From an uncultured Oxalobacteraceae bacterium (GTDB lineage Bacteria > Pseudomonadota > Gammaproteobacteria > Burkholderiales > Burkholderiaceae_D): a stretch of DNA of 45,415 nucleotides. The stretch spans positions 1 to 45,415 of the forward strand of contig CAITOF010000062.1 in assembly GCA_903893945.1 (NCBI GenBank). The letters are read 5' to 3'. The translations under genes were made by a program, and so were the position numbers. The notes below the pieces were generated by a model, which was given only the letters and a program-made list of their open reading frames with translations, did not search any database and was not told where the DNA came from. Shown piece after piece: positions 26,082 through 34,545 of the stretch. Every line of letters starts with the position of its first letter. Positions within the stretch are counted from its first letter, which is position 1.

Positions 26082-27032
26082 CTACTTCGACTGCTTTTCC
26101 AATGCCTCTAAACCACCGACATTCGATAAACTCCATACATATGCGGTCAGCAGATGAATTTTTGCATCACTCAGCAATGTTTTATGCGCCGGCATATGAT
26201 TGTTTCTGCCGAGACGTATGGTTTCCATAATCGTATTGATATCACCACCATACAACCAGATTTTATCTGTCAGGTTAGGTGCACCAATTAACTGGTTACC
26301 CTTGCCGTCAGCGCCATGACAGGCAGCGCAGGCAGCAAATTTAGGTTTGCCAAATTCTGCCTTGATGGGATCATGGGCCGAATTGGATAAACTCAGGACA
26401 TAGTTAGCCACGTTAAGTATGTCATCGTCGGTGCCAACCACCGCTCCCATTGGAGGCATGATACCGTTACGTCCCTCACGAATGGTCAGTTCAATCGTTT
26501 TTGGATCGCCGCCATACAGCCAGTCGGTGTCGGTTAAATTGGGGAAGCCCTTGCTGCCCTGGGCATCCGATCCGTGACACTGGGCGCAGGTATTTAAAAA
26601 CAGTCGCTGACCAATGGCGCGTGCTTCCGGCTGTTTCGCCACATCTTCGATCGGCATGGCCAGATATTTGTTAAAGATCGGGCCATACTGCGCTTCCCCG
26701 GCCTTGATTTCGCTTTCATAGGCACCCACTTCGCTCCAGCCCAGCTTGCCCTGATAGCTTCCCAGGCCGGGATAAAGCACCAGATAAACCAGTCCAAAAA
26801 CTATCGTAATGAAAAACAGCCACATCCACCAGGCCGGGAGCGGGTTATTACTTTCCTGAAGTGTTCCGTCCCAGATATGACCCGTGGTACCGTCGGTCAG
26901 AGGCTTCCCGTCAGCACCGACGGGTACGGTTATTTTCATTTGCGACCACAACAGTATTGCACAGCCCAGAATACTGATGATGACCAGAATACCGATCCAG
27001 ATGCCCCACCATTCATTAAAAAAATCAGCCAT
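26082..27032 (-). CDS. ccoP: cbb3-type cytochrome c oxidase subunit III, CcoP
   Basis: The 316-aa dihaem cytochrome has two N-terminal membrane helices (about 9-31 and 67-90), the longer type of CcoP. Two haem c sites follow, CAQCH (Cys149, Cys152, His153) and CAACH (Cys235, Cys238, His239). Each has the downstream methionine-containing GIMPPMG and NHMPAH motifs. It passes electrons from cytochrome c to CcoO/CcoN. Its maturation requires the Ccm proteins, some of which are encoded at 32254-36534. It lies eight bases after ccoQ. Confidence 0.97.
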   Translation of the reverse strand: MADFFNEWWGIWIGILVIISILGCAILLWSQMKITVPVGADGKPLTDGTTGHIWDGTLQESNNPLPAWWMWLFFITIVFGLVYLVLYPGLGSYQGKLGWSEVGAYESEIKAGEAQYGPIFNKYLAMPIEDVAKQPEARAIGQRLFLNTCAQCHGSDAQGSKGFPNLTDTDWLYGGDPKTIELTIREGRNGIMPPMGAVVGTDDDILNVANYVLSLSNSAHDPIKAEFGKPKFAACAACHGADGKGNQLIGAPNLTDKIWLYGGDINTIMETIRLGRNNHMPAHKTLLSDAKIHLLTAYVWSLSNVGGLEALEKQSK

Positions 27033-27040
27033 GATGATCC

Positions 27041-27190
27041 TTATTTATGCCCGTCTTCGTTGTCTAATAGCGTCCGGCCCAGGGTTTCAAATTTGGCCTT
27101 ATTCTGCTTGCTGAACGCCCAATATAAAATCCCTATAAACACCACCAGACTCACCAGGGTGAAAATACTGCTTAATAGCGTAAAGTCCAT
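27041..27190 (-). CDS. ccoQ: cbb3-type cytochrome oxidase small subunit CcoQ
   Basis: This short 49-aa gene runs from the ATG at 27190 to the TAA at 27041, exactly between ccoO and ccoP (gaps of 13 and 8 bp). It encodes a single membrane helix (FTLVSLVVFIGILYWAF) followed by a polar tail with KAKFETLGRTLLDNED, the CcoQ/FixQ pattern. CcoQ protects or stabilises the assembled oxidase. Its reading frame is normal and its size is typical. Confidence 0.92.
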   Translation of the reverse strand: MDFTLLSSIFTLVSLVVFIGILYWAFSKQNKAKFETLGRTLLDNEDGHK

Positions 27191-27203
27191 GTGAGTTCCT
27201 TAA

Positions 27204-27827
27204 TCAGTTTCTATTCTTGATTGCCGTACCCAGTACTTGCAGATAGGCAATCAGCGCATCCAGTTCAGTTTTATCGACCAGCTGTTCTGGCGCGGTTGCA
27301 ATATCCGCTTCTGTGTAGGGAACACCCAGCGTACGCATTGCACGCAATTTGGGTTGAATGTCGTTCGGATCCAGTTTGTTTTTCGCCAGCCAGGCGTAAG
27401 CCGGCATATTCGATTCCGGCACAACGTCGCGTGGATTATTCAGATGGATCCGGTGCCATTCATCGCTGTAACGACCACCGACGCGCGCCAGATCCGGACC
27501 GGTACGCTTGCTTCCCCACTGGAAGGGATGGTCATACACAGATTCGCCCGCCACCGAATAATGTCCATAGCGCTCGGTTTCGGCACGGAACGGACGTATC
27601 ATCTGTGAATGGCATCCGTAGCAACCTTCCTTAAGATAAATATCCCGTCCAGCCAGTTGCAGCGGCGTGTACGGTTTCAGGCCGGTCACGGCTTCAGTGG
27701 TGGACTTCTGGAAGAACAACGGGACAATTTCAACCAGGCCGCCCACACTGACCACCAGAATAACCAGGACTAACAGCAATCCCACGTTACGCTCAATCAG
27801 GTCATGACTAAATTTACTGACACTCAT
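27204..27827 (-). CDS. ccoO: cbb3-type cytochrome c oxidase subunit II, CcoO
   Basis: The 207-aa monohaem cytochrome has one N-terminal membrane helix ([20 protein letters not shown]) and a haem c site [14 protein letters not shown] (Cys69, Cys72, His73). [28 protein letters not shown] and [11 protein letters not shown] are family-specific; the latter supplies the axial methionine. It accepts electrons from CcoP and passes them to the binuclear centre. It is 20 bp after ccoN in the operon. Confidence 0.97.
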   Translation of the reverse strand: MSVSKFSHDLIERNVGLLLVLVILVVSVGGLVEIVPLFFQKSTTEAVTGLKPYTPLQLAGRDIYLKEGCYGCHSQMIRPFRAETERYGHYSVAGESVYDHPFQWGSKRTGPDLARVGGRYSDEWHRIHLNNPRDVVPESNMPAYAWLAKNKLDPNDIQPKLRAMRTLGVPYTEADIATAPEQLVDKTELDALIAYLQVLGTAIKNRN

Positions 27828-27847
27828 TCCAATTCTCCTGTCGTGTA

Positions 27848-29281
27848 TTAAGCGTGAGCCAAAGTTGGCGCTGGTATCGTCGGATTGACTGCCTCGGCGC
27901 CAATCACGGTGCGGGCGACGTTATAGGCCATGACAAACATGCCAGTAATATACAATCCACCGCCAACCAGACGAATCACATAGTAGGGATACGTTGCCTT
28001 CACACCTTCGATAAAGGTATACATCAGCGTGCCGTCTTCATTCACGCTACGCCACATAATGCCCTGCATCACACCGGCAATCCACATCGAGGAGATATAC
28101 AGAACAACGCCGATAGTCGCAATCCAGAAATGGACTTCAATCAATTTGGTGCTGAACATTTCAGTTTTACCGAACAGGCGCGGAATCAGGTAATACAGGC
28201 TGCCGATCGTAATGAATCCTACCCAGCCCAGTGCACCGGAATGCACGTGTCCGATACCCCAGTCAGTATAGTGCGACAGGGCATTCACGGTCTTGATCGC
28301 CATCATCGGTCCTTCAAAGGTCGACATACCGTAAAATGACAGCGACACAATCAGGAAGCGCAGAATCGGATCTGAACGCAGCTTATGCCAGGCACCGGAT
28401 AAAGTCATGACGCCGTTAATCATACCGCCCCACGAAGGTGCCAGAAGGATCAGGGAAAATACCATTCCCAGTGACTGCACCCAGTCAGGCAGAGCGGTGT
28501 ATTGCAGGTGATGCGGACCTGCCCACATGTAGGTGAATATCAGCGCCCAGAAGTGGACAATCGAGAGCCGATAAGAATAAATCGGTCTTTCGGCCTGCTT
28601 GGGGATGAAGTAGTACATCATGCCGAGAAAACCGGCTGTCAGGAAAAAGCCCACGGCATTATGACCATACCACCACTGCACCATGGCATCCTGCACACCG
28701 GCGTAAGCCGAATAGGACTTGAGATACGAAACCGGCAGCGAGGCACCATTAACCACGTGCAGCAGTGCAACCGCTAATATGAATGCGCCGTAAAACCAGT
28801 TGGCGACATAAATGTGCTTCACTTTTCGTTTGGCCAGTGTTCCAAAAAACACGATGGCATAAGCGATCCAGACAACGGCAATCATGATCGTTATCGGCCA
28901 TTCCAGTTCTGCATATTCTTTACCCCGCGTAATTCCCAGTGGCAAAGTCAGAACTGCCGACACGATAATCAGTTGCCAGCCCCAGAAAACAAAACCTGCC
29001 AGGGCATCCGAAATAAGTCGCACGTGGCAGGTACGCTGCACCACGTAAAACGAAGTTGCCATTAATGCACAGCCGCCGAAAGCAAAGATCACGGCATTGG
29101 TATGCAAGGGGCGGATACGTCCGTAGGTAAGCCAAGGTATGCCGAGATTCAGTTCTGGCCATGCCAGCTGAGCGGCGATAACCACTCCGACCAGCATTCC
29201 AATGACACCCCAGACAACCGACATAATGGCAAACTGCCGGACGACACGATAGTTATAAGTAGTTTCAATGTTTTCGCTCAT
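27848..29281 (-). CDS. ccoN: cbb3-type cytochrome c oxidase catalytic subunit I, CcoN
   Basis: The 477-aa protein has about twelve membrane helices and the expected haem-copper ligands: [14 protein letters not shown] (low-spin haem His), [17 protein letters not shown] (CuB His and the cross-linked Tyr region), [17 protein letters not shown] (CuB histidines) and a late [10 protein letters not shown]. It reduces O2 to water with high affinity and pumps protons in low-oxygen respiration. It is the first gene of ccoNOQPGH, and a well-placed FNR-type site lies 58 bp upstream of its start. Confidence 0.98.
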   Translation of the reverse strand: MSENIETTYNYRVVRQFAIMSVVWGVIGMLVGVVIAAQLAWPELNLGIPWLTYGRIRPLHTNAVIFAFGGCALMATSFYVVQRTCHVRLISDALAGFVFWGWQLIIVSAVLTLPLGITRGKEYAELEWPITIMIAVVWIAYAIVFFGTLAKRKVKHIYVANWFYGAFILAVALLHVVNGASLPVSYLKSYSAYAGVQDAMVQWWYGHNAVGFFLTAGFLGMMYYFIPKQAERPIYSYRLSIVHFWALIFTYMWAGPHHLQYTALPDWVQSLGMVFSLILLAPSWGGMINGVMTLSGAWHKLRSDPILRFLIVSLSFYGMSTFEGPMMAIKTVNALSHYTDWGIGHVHSGALGWVGFITIGSLYYLIPRLFGKTEMFSTKLIEVHFWIATIGVVLYISSMWIAGVMQGIMWRSVNEDGTLMYTFIEGVKATYPYYVIRLVGGGLYITGMFVMAYNVARTVIGAEAVNPTIPAPTLAHA

Positions 29282-29338
29282 GGTCTCACACTGGTGGATT
29301 AATTAACGCCATCTTAGTTGCTAGCCCTCCCAACGGGG

Positions 29339-29352
29339 TTGAGCTAGATCAA
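29339..29352 (-). promoter_or_regulatory. FNR/Anr box upstream of ccoN
   Basis: On the minus strand the sequence is TTGATCTAGCTCAA, nine of ten matches to the FNR consensus TTGAT-N4-ATCAA. Its centre is at 29345.5. A TAAGAT -10-like hexamer lies at 29316-29311, which fits a class II promoter with transcription starting near 29304. This suggests induction of the cbb3 operon under low oxygen. No fnr gene is in the window. Confidence 0.8.
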
Positions 29353-29416
29353 ACTCGATGGATGATTACCCAAAAAAAACTGAAAATACGACAGACAGTC
29401 TGACCTGCGGCGATAA

Positions 29417-29442
29417 AAAAAGGAGCCGGCAGGCTCCTTTTT
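29417..29442 (-). terminator. Intrinsic terminator after ppiD
   Basis: AAAAAGGAGCC (29417-29427) pairs with GGCTCCTTTTT (29432-29442) around GGCA. Read leftward, the stem ends in a run of seven or more T residues, a strong terminator 27 bp after the ppiD stop. It insulates ppiD from the ccoN promoter. Confidence 0.9.
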
Positions 29443-29468
29443 GGTTCCGTTGAAGACCCGTGACCGAA

Positions 29469-31406
29469 TCAGGACGCTGCCTTTTTATCTGCTGTGTCTG
29501 CAGGTGTTGCAACTGGCCTGACTATTTTAACATTACCATTCTGCTTCAGTTGTTGTATAAAACTATACAAATCGTCTGAGGCCATCACATTTTCAAGCTG
29601 CTTGCCGATTTCTGCGGTTCGTCCATCGTCATTGGCCGCCTGTTGAATTTTATTGATCCGGTACAGTCCATAGCCCTGGCCAGGCAGGGCAACGCCAACA
29701 AACGCAGGCAATTTGCGAACATCGGCTTTCATAATGACGTCAAACGCAGGACGCGGTGTGGCGGACGAATTCAGACGCGATACGATCTGCACGTCACCAA
29801 AACCTGCGTCATCCGGTTTGGCGACCAGAGCGGCCAGTTTTGCCTCACCCGCTTTTCTTGCCAGCGACTCCGATTCGGTCGCGATGACGCGAGCCGTGAC
29901 GATGTCCTTCACCTCCGCCAGAGGGCGTTTAGTGGCAGGCTTATAGTCGGTGATATGTGCCGATACCAACGTGTTGGAACCGAGATCGAGTGCTTCCATA
30001 TTATGTTTATTCTTGATGAGGTCATCCGAAAACAGCGCTTTCAGAAACTTGGGATTCGACAACACCGGATTCGTCATTGCCGCCAGATTCGCCGGACTCA
30101 GCGTACGCGTCATTTTATCGGCTGATTCAATCGTCAGCTTCAACTTGTCAGCAACCGGTTTCAGGCTGTCTGGCTGTTCATACACCGTATTGGTGAATGT
30201 TTCTGCCAGCTCACTGAATTTTTTGCCGGCTTTTTGCTTTTTAATATCGGCGCTGATCTGGTCTTTAACCTGGTCAATATTTTTCACCAGCGCTGGCTTG
30301 ATCGCGGTCAGGCGTATGATGTGATAGCCGAAATCGGTTTCCACCAGGTCACTGGTTTCGTCGAGTTTCAACTTGTAGGCGGCATCTTCGAACGGCTTTA
30401 ACATCATGCCTTTGCCGAAATAATCGAGATCGCCCCCTTGCCCCGCCGAGCCTTCATCCTGCGAATACTGTTTGGCTAACGCAGCAAAATTGGCGGGTTG
30501 CTTGCGAACCAGAGCCAGTACCTCGTCGGCTTTGGCTTTGGCCGCCATCCTGTCGGCCGCACTCGCCTCTTTGGCCACTTTGATTAGAATATGGCTGGCG
30601 CGTCGCTGTTCATCTGTCGTGTAATTCTTTTTATTCTGTTCGTAATAATCCCTGATTTCCTCATCGGATACGGTCATTTGGGACGCTATCGTGTCTGCAC
30701 TCAGAACAACGTAGTCGATTTTCGCCATTTCAGGAATTTCAAATTGCGCGCTATTTTTGTCATAGTAGGCTTTCAGCAGTTCCTCCGTGACATGCACATC
30801 TTTAACAAAATCGGCTGATTTGAAGTTGATGGCCTGAACTTCACGTTCCTGTCCGGTAATGGCGTTGACCTGGGCAATGAGTGTCTTGGGCACAAATGCA
30901 CTACCCTGAATCGAACTGGTCAGTTGCTGCTGGGCCAGATCGAGACGCAAACTGTTTTCATAGATGGCCGGCGTCATGCCCTGCGCGGCCAGAATACGTT
31001 TGTAGCCCGCGTTGTCAAATGAACCGTCGGGCAACGTAAGTCCTGGAATGGCGAGAATATTCTGTTGCAGAACATGATCCGGAATAGCCAGTTTTTCGCT
31101 CTGCACTTCGGCCCTCAGAGCCCGTTGTGCAATTAGATTGTCCAGAATCGATTGCCTGGCGTCGGGGGTGTTAAACAGTGCTTCGTCAAACTTGTCACCG
31201 TAGCGTTGACGCATCTGGTTGATCCGGTTGCGCAACGCATCATCAAATTCTTGTTGGGAAATGGATTCACCGGCAACTTTGGCGACCGTCGTGTCGTTAT
31301 TACCGCGAATGTAGCTGGAAATACCGACGAGAGCAAACGATGGGACAATAAATAACAGCAAAATAAACTGCATTAACCGCTGATGGGTACGGACATATTC
31401 AAACAT
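29469..31406 (-). CDS. ppiD: Membrane-anchored periplasmic chaperone / peptidyl-prolyl isomerase PpiD
   Basis: The 645-aa protein has one N-terminal membrane helix ([19 protein letters not shown]) and a SurA-like N-terminal chaperone domain (about 35-200). A parvulin-type rotamase domain (about 265-365) has [31 protein letters not shown] and [10 protein letters not shown] long C-terminal chaperone region follows. PpiD works at the Sec translocon on emerging outer-membrane and periplasmic proteins. It is monocistronic here with its own terminator. In many proteobacteria it directly follows hupB, but here a ccm block and a globin gene separate them. Confidence 0.94.
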   Translation of the reverse strand: MFEYVRTHQRLMQFILLLFIVPSFALVGISSYIRGNNDTTVAKVAGESISQQEFDDALRNRINQMRQRYGDKFDEALFNTPDARQSILDNLIAQRALRAEVQSEKLAIPDHVLQQNILAIPGLTLPDGSFDNAGYKRILAAQGMTPAIYENSLRLDLAQQQLTSSIQGSAFVPKTLIAQVNAITGQEREVQAINFKSADFVKDVHVTEELLKAYYDKNSAQFEIPEMAKIDYVVLSADTIASQMTVSDEEIRDYYEQNKKNYTTDEQRRASHILIKVAKEASAADRMAAKAKADEVLALVRKQPANFAALAKQYSQDEGSAGQGGDLDYFGKGMMLKPFEDAAYKLKLDETSDLVETDFGYHIIRLTAIKPALVKNIDQVKDQISADIKKQKAGKKFSELAETFTNTVYEQPDSLKPVADKLKLTIESADKMTRTLSPANLAAMTNPVLSNPKFLKALFSDDLIKNKHNMEALDLGSNTLVSAHITDYKPATKRPLAEVKDIVTARVIATESESLARKAGEAKLAALVAKPDDAGFGDVQIVSRLNSSATPRPAFDVIMKADVRKLPAFVGVALPGQGYGLYRINKIQQAANDDGRTAEIGKQLENVMASDDLYSFIQQLKQNGNVKIVRPVATPADTADKKAAS

Positions 31407-31632
31407 GGTGGGAATCGCTCATTTACTTACAGGTGAGATCTCTGGCTAAGACATCAATATTTATCGGCCGTTACATATAAAAAAAGGAACCAACGTTCAT
31501 TTTTGAAGATGTTAATTTTATTTTACGAGTTTATTTTACAGATCTGAGCCAAGTTTGATGCAGGCTAAAGACAATCCCTGTATTTCCTTCAAACTTCGGA
31601 CAATGCGGGATTCTATCAGTGTTTGGAGAGAA

Positions 31633-31661
31633 TTGACAAGCTAACATGATGCCGTTATACG
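31633..31661 (+). promoter_or_regulatory. Candidate promoter for the globin gene
   Basis: A perfect TTGACA (31633-31638) is separated by 17 bp from TATACG (31656-31661). Transcription would start near 31668, giving a leader of about 160 nt. An inverted repeat overlaps the -10 box. Confidence 0.5.
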
Positions 31662-31688
31662 CATGGAAAATGCGGCAGCGAACGGCAT
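31649..31688 (+). promoter_or_regulatory. Nested stem-loop overlapping the globin promoter
   Basis: ATGCCGTT (31649-31656) pairs with AACGGCAT (31681-31688), and inside it CGCAT (31660-31664) pairs with ATGCG (31670-31674) around GGAAA. It covers the -10 box and the predicted start of transcription. It could be an operator or, if transcribed from further upstream, an RNA stem. Confidence 0.45.
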
Positions 31689-31828
31689 TGGGTGCCCCTT
31701 TCCCGGCACTTATTGTCCGCTTGCCAATTCGTCAGGAGGTCGGTCCAGTTTCCTGCCCGTAAAGTGCAATCCGGCCAATTCTGTCGACTTACTGTCTTGC
31801 AAAAAGAGTAATTAATCTAAAGGCCGTT

Positions 31829-32230
31829 ATGAAATCCGCCCAAGTTGATCTGGTTCAGCAAAGCTGGAAGAAGATAATGCCGAACAGGGCCGCATTTGCG
31901 GCACGGTTTTATACGACTCTGTTTGAACGGGATCCGACCCTTCGAAAACTGTTTAAAAACGATATGCGTGCGCAGCAAACCCATTTTCTGACAGCAATGG
32001 GAATAGCCATCGCAGGTTTGAAGGAACTTCACGACATCGCACCGTACTTGCAACAACTGGGCGATCGTCATGGACTGTACGGTGTCAAAAAGGCGGATTT
32101 TGTCAGTTTTACCTCGGCCTTTTTTGACACGTTGAGCCATGAGCTGGGGGCGACACTGACGGACGAAGAGAGACTGGCCTGGGCCGACGCGTTCCGAACC
32201 ATCGTTACAGCGATGCAGGTGCCCGCCTGA
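31829..32230 (+). CDS. Single-domain bacterial globin
   Basis: The 133-aa protein covers one classical globin fold and resembles the haem domain of flavohaemoglobin and Vitreoscilla haemoglobin. Visible features are the B-helix FYTTLF with a Tyr at about position 28, the E-helix QQTHFLTAMG, and the proximal haem ligand His81 in LGDRHGLYGV. No FAD/NAD reductase domain follows. Such globins bind O2 or NO and aid respiration or NO defence under low oxygen. AAAGG lies six bases before the ATG. It faces the ccm genes tail to tail, and its neighbourhood (cbb3, ccm) fits a microaerobic role. Confidence 0.92.
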   Translation: MKSAQVDLVQQSWKKIMPNRAAFAARFYTTLFERDPTLRKLFKNDMRAQQTHFLTAMGIAIAGLKELHDIAPYLQQLGDRHGLYGVKKADFVSFTSAFFDTLSHELGATLTDEERLAWADAFRTIVTAMQVPA

Positions 32231-32253
32231 AGGGGACCCGCAGACGTTCCCGG

Positions 32254-33546
32254 CTACTCTGGCTGCCGGTCAATAATGATCTTTATTTGGGTTTCACCAA
32301 GTTGCACGGCCTGGCTTGAGCCCTCCCAGTCACCGGCACTTCGCGTCGCACTTCCCGATCTGGAAATGCGAGCGCTGACAATCAGGGTGGGATAGTCGGA
32401 CAGCCTTACATTGGGTACCATCCCCATACTGTCGTCAAACTGAAAGTTAGCCGGCAGATCTTTCACCTGTCTGCGCAGTACCGCCAGCGGAAAACGCGGG
32501 CCATCAACCGCTTTGACAAAAATAAATACCGTGTCATTCTTGTCCACTTTCCCCGCCGCATTCGGGCCCAGTACAACCTGACCCTGCAGCCTGCCCGCTT
32601 TCGGGTCGACGGAACCGCGTTGCTGGGCGGACGGATTTTCTGCTGCCGGGTTCGGGCCTGGAACGGAACCGGGACCGGAACCAGGACCGGAACCGGCACT
32701 CGCCAACAGGTTCTGTGCTTCACTGATATTACTGTTCACAGAGCGGGCTGTTTCCGAGTCAGGTTGAACTTCGCCAAGAATTTTTTGCCATTGCACAATG
32801 GCAGCACGGTAGTCATGCTGTTCAAAGGCAGCACTTGCAGACAACGCCAGCGCATTGATATTGTCCGGGTTGATGCTCAATGCCTTGGCAATGAACTTCT
32901 CCGGCTCACCGCGCAAACTTCTGTTCTGGGACATCCCCAGAGCGTCTGCATAATCGGCCCATAAATCGGCATTATCAGGGATCCGCTTGACGAGCTCTGC
33001 GTAAGCGCGCACCGAATCGGTGTATCTGCCAAGGAAATAGTCAGAGCGTGCCAGCATGGCCCAGCCATCCACATCGTCAGGACTGGATTTGAGTCGCTGC
33101 TCGAGTCTTGCCACCATGCTGGCGACCTGATCGGGTGTGATTGCCGTATTCTTGGTCTGCGCCGGCCTGACCGAGTCTGGCATCAATGCCTGGGGCGTAC
33201 CCAGATACCAGTACAATGAAATGGTGATTGCCGCCAGCAGGGTGGCGACCAAAACCGCCGTACTCACCCGCGCGGCGGAGCGGGCAGGCCGTGTCGAACC
33301 GGACGCTACGTCAGTAATAACACGGCGCTGCAATTCGGCCTTCGCGCTGTCATAGCCCCCCGTATCGATCATGCCCGTTGACAGGTCGCGGTCCAGCTCC
33401 TGCAGCTGGTCACGCAAGATGGCCAGATTGACTTCATCGCTCAAGGCGGCCTGTCCGTGGCGTGCGCTCGCGCGCACCAACACGGGAACGACAAATAACA
33501 GCGCAATCAATAACATGAATCCCGCCACCAGCAAAAATACCGTCAT
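32254..33546 (-). CDS. ccmI: Cytochrome c biogenesis protein CcmI (TPR type)
   Basis: The 430-aa protein has an N-terminal membrane helix (FLLVAGFMLLIALLFVVPVL), a short coiled-coil-like region with LRDQLQELDRDL, and a second helix near residue 90. A periplasmic TPR domain (about 140-275) follows, with DGWAMLARSDYFLGRYTDSV and ADLWADYADALGM. A low-complexity GSGPGSGPG linker (about 288-300) leads to a beta-type C-terminal domain. CcmI presents apocytochrome c to the CcmF/H haem lyase. Its start overlaps the ccmH stop by four bases. Confidence 0.93.
   Translation of the reverse strand: MTVFLLVAGFMLLIALLFVVPVLVRASARHGQAALSDEVNLAILRDQLQELDRDLSTGMIDTGGYDSAKAELQRRVITDVASGSTRPARSAARVSTAVLVATLLAAITISLYWYLGTPQALMPDSVRPAQTKNTAITPDQVASMVARLEQRLKSSPDDVDGWAMLARSDYFLGRYTDSVRAYAELVKRIPDNADLWADYADALGMSQNRSLRGEPEKFIAKALSINPDNINALALSASAAFEQHDYRAAIVQWQKILGEVQPDSETARSVNSNISEAQNLLASAGSGPGSGPGSVPGPNPAAENPSAQQRGSVDPKAGRLQGQVVLGPNAAGKVDKNDTVFIFVKAVDGPRFPLAVLRRQVKDLPANFQFDDSMGMVPNVRLSDYPTLIVSARISRSGSATRSAGDWEGSSQAVQLGETQIKIIIDRQPE
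32660..32696. repeat. Short tandem GGAACCGGGACC-type repeat in the CcmI linker
   Basis: About three copies of a 12-bp unit related to GGAACCGGGACC encode the Gly-Ser/Pro linker of CcmI. Repeats of this kind can change copy number in frame and so alter linker length. Confidence 0.6.
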
Positions 33547-34010
33547 GATCTTTCCTTGCCAGTCGATTCATTGCCCAATAATTCCGCGCTTCGCTTCAAT
33601 TCCGATTCGGTCAATTCTTCCGGCAAGGGTGTATCCCGCAACCGGACCACCAGAAAAATCAGCCCGCCGAGCAGCATGATAAACGGCCCAAACCAGAGCA
33701 GCCATGTCGTGTGCTGCAATGGTGGCCGGTACAGGACAAAGTCACCGTAACGCTCAACCATGAAATCAAAAATCTCCCTGTCCGATTTTCCCTGCCGGAT
33801 TTTTTCACGCACCTGATTTTTCAGATCTGTCGCCAGGTCGGCATGTGAATCCGCAATGGTCTGATTCTGGCATACCAGGCAGCGTAACTGCTCGGAGATG
33901 GCCATGACATGTTTTTCCAGCGCCTGATCCTGTCCGGCAGCGGGTAACTCGCCAGCGATGGACAGCACCACCAGCACGATGGACGTCACGAAAATCAGCC
34001 ATTTAGCCAC
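33543..34010 (-). CDS. ccmH: Cytochrome c maturation protein CcmH
   Basis: The 155-aa protein has a signal-type helix, the redox motif LRCLVCQNQTIADSHADLA (Cys44, Cys47) and a helical region with VREKIRQGKSDREIFDFMV, then YGDFVLYRPP. A C-terminal membrane helix (LLWFGPFIMLLGGLIFLVV) completes it. CcmH reduces the CXXCH thiols of apocytochrome c and forms the haem lyase with CcmF and CcmI. It overlaps the end of ccmG by eight bases and the start of ccmI by four, so the genes are translationally coupled. Confidence 0.96.
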   Translation of the reverse strand: MAKWLIFVTSIVLVVLSIAGELPAAGQDQALEKHVMAISEQLRCLVCQNQTIADSHADLATDLKNQVREKIRQGKSDREIFDFMVERYGDFVLYRPPLQHTTWLLWFGPFIMLLGGLIFLVVRLRDTPLPEELTESELKRSAELLGNESTGKERS

Positions 34011-34530
34011 GGTTCAACTCGTCAATGAAGGGCAGCAAATTGTCACTGACCATTTGCGGCGTCAAGGGTCCGATATACTTCATGCGCACCACGCCGTTCT
34101 TGTCAATGACAAAAGTTTCCGGTACGCCATACACGCCATAATCAATGCCGACCCGGCCATCCGGATCAAACGCGGACATCCGGTAAGGATTACCCATTTG
34201 CATCAATGACTTCACCCCCTCCTCGCGCGTGTCTTTGTAATTCAGTCCGATGACAGGAACACGATTCTGTCTGGCCAGATCGACCAGAACCGGGTGTTCC
34301 TGCCGGCACGCCACACACCAGGAGGCCCATACGTTTAACAGCCAGACTTGCCCCAGCATATCCGACGGTGAAACCGTTTTTCCCATGTCTGTCAACTGGG
34401 AAAGTCTGAACGCCGGTGCAGGTCTGCCGATCAACGGCGAAGGAATTTCCCGAGGATTTAATTTCAGGCCGACCATCAGGAAGCCCAGCAGCGCCACAAA
34501 AGCGAATAATGGTATCAGAAAGCGTTTCAT
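34003..34530 (-). CDS. ccmG: Thiol:disulfide interchange protein CcmG (DsbE)
   Basis: The 175-aa membrane-anchored thioredoxin has an N-terminal helix (LIPLFAFVALLGFLMVGL) and the active site WASWCVACRQEHP (Cys72, Cys75). Family markers include GYGVYGVPETF-like DYGVYGVPETFVIDKNG with the cis-proline. It passes electrons to CcmH and apocytochrome c in the periplasm. It begins 15 bp after the ccmF stop in the ccmF-G-H-I run. Confidence 0.96.
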   Translation of the reverse strand: MKRFLIPLFAFVALLGFLMVGLKLNPREIPSPLIGRPAPAFRLSQLTDMGKTVSPSDMLGQVWLLNVWASWCVACRQEHPVLVDLARQNRVPVIGLNYKDTREEGVKSLMQMGNPYRMSAFDPDGRVGIDYGVYGVPETFVIDKNGVVRMKYIGPLTPQMVSDNLLPFIDELNRG

Positions 34531-34545
34531 GATCGTTCAGGTTGG

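Larger units (their letters stand above)
31407..31828. other. Intergenic region between ppiD and the globin gene
   Basis: This 422-bp divergent gap holds a rightward promoter candidate and a nested hairpin (listed separately). A 38-codon ORF from 31646 has no ribosome site and is not supported. The left half is AT-rich, with no recognisable feature beyond the probable ppiD promoter. Confidence 0.5.

Noticed and set aside
31646..31762. 38-codon ORF upstream of the globin gene
   Set aside because: No ribosome site, no recognisable domain, and it lies across the probable promoter and hairpin.
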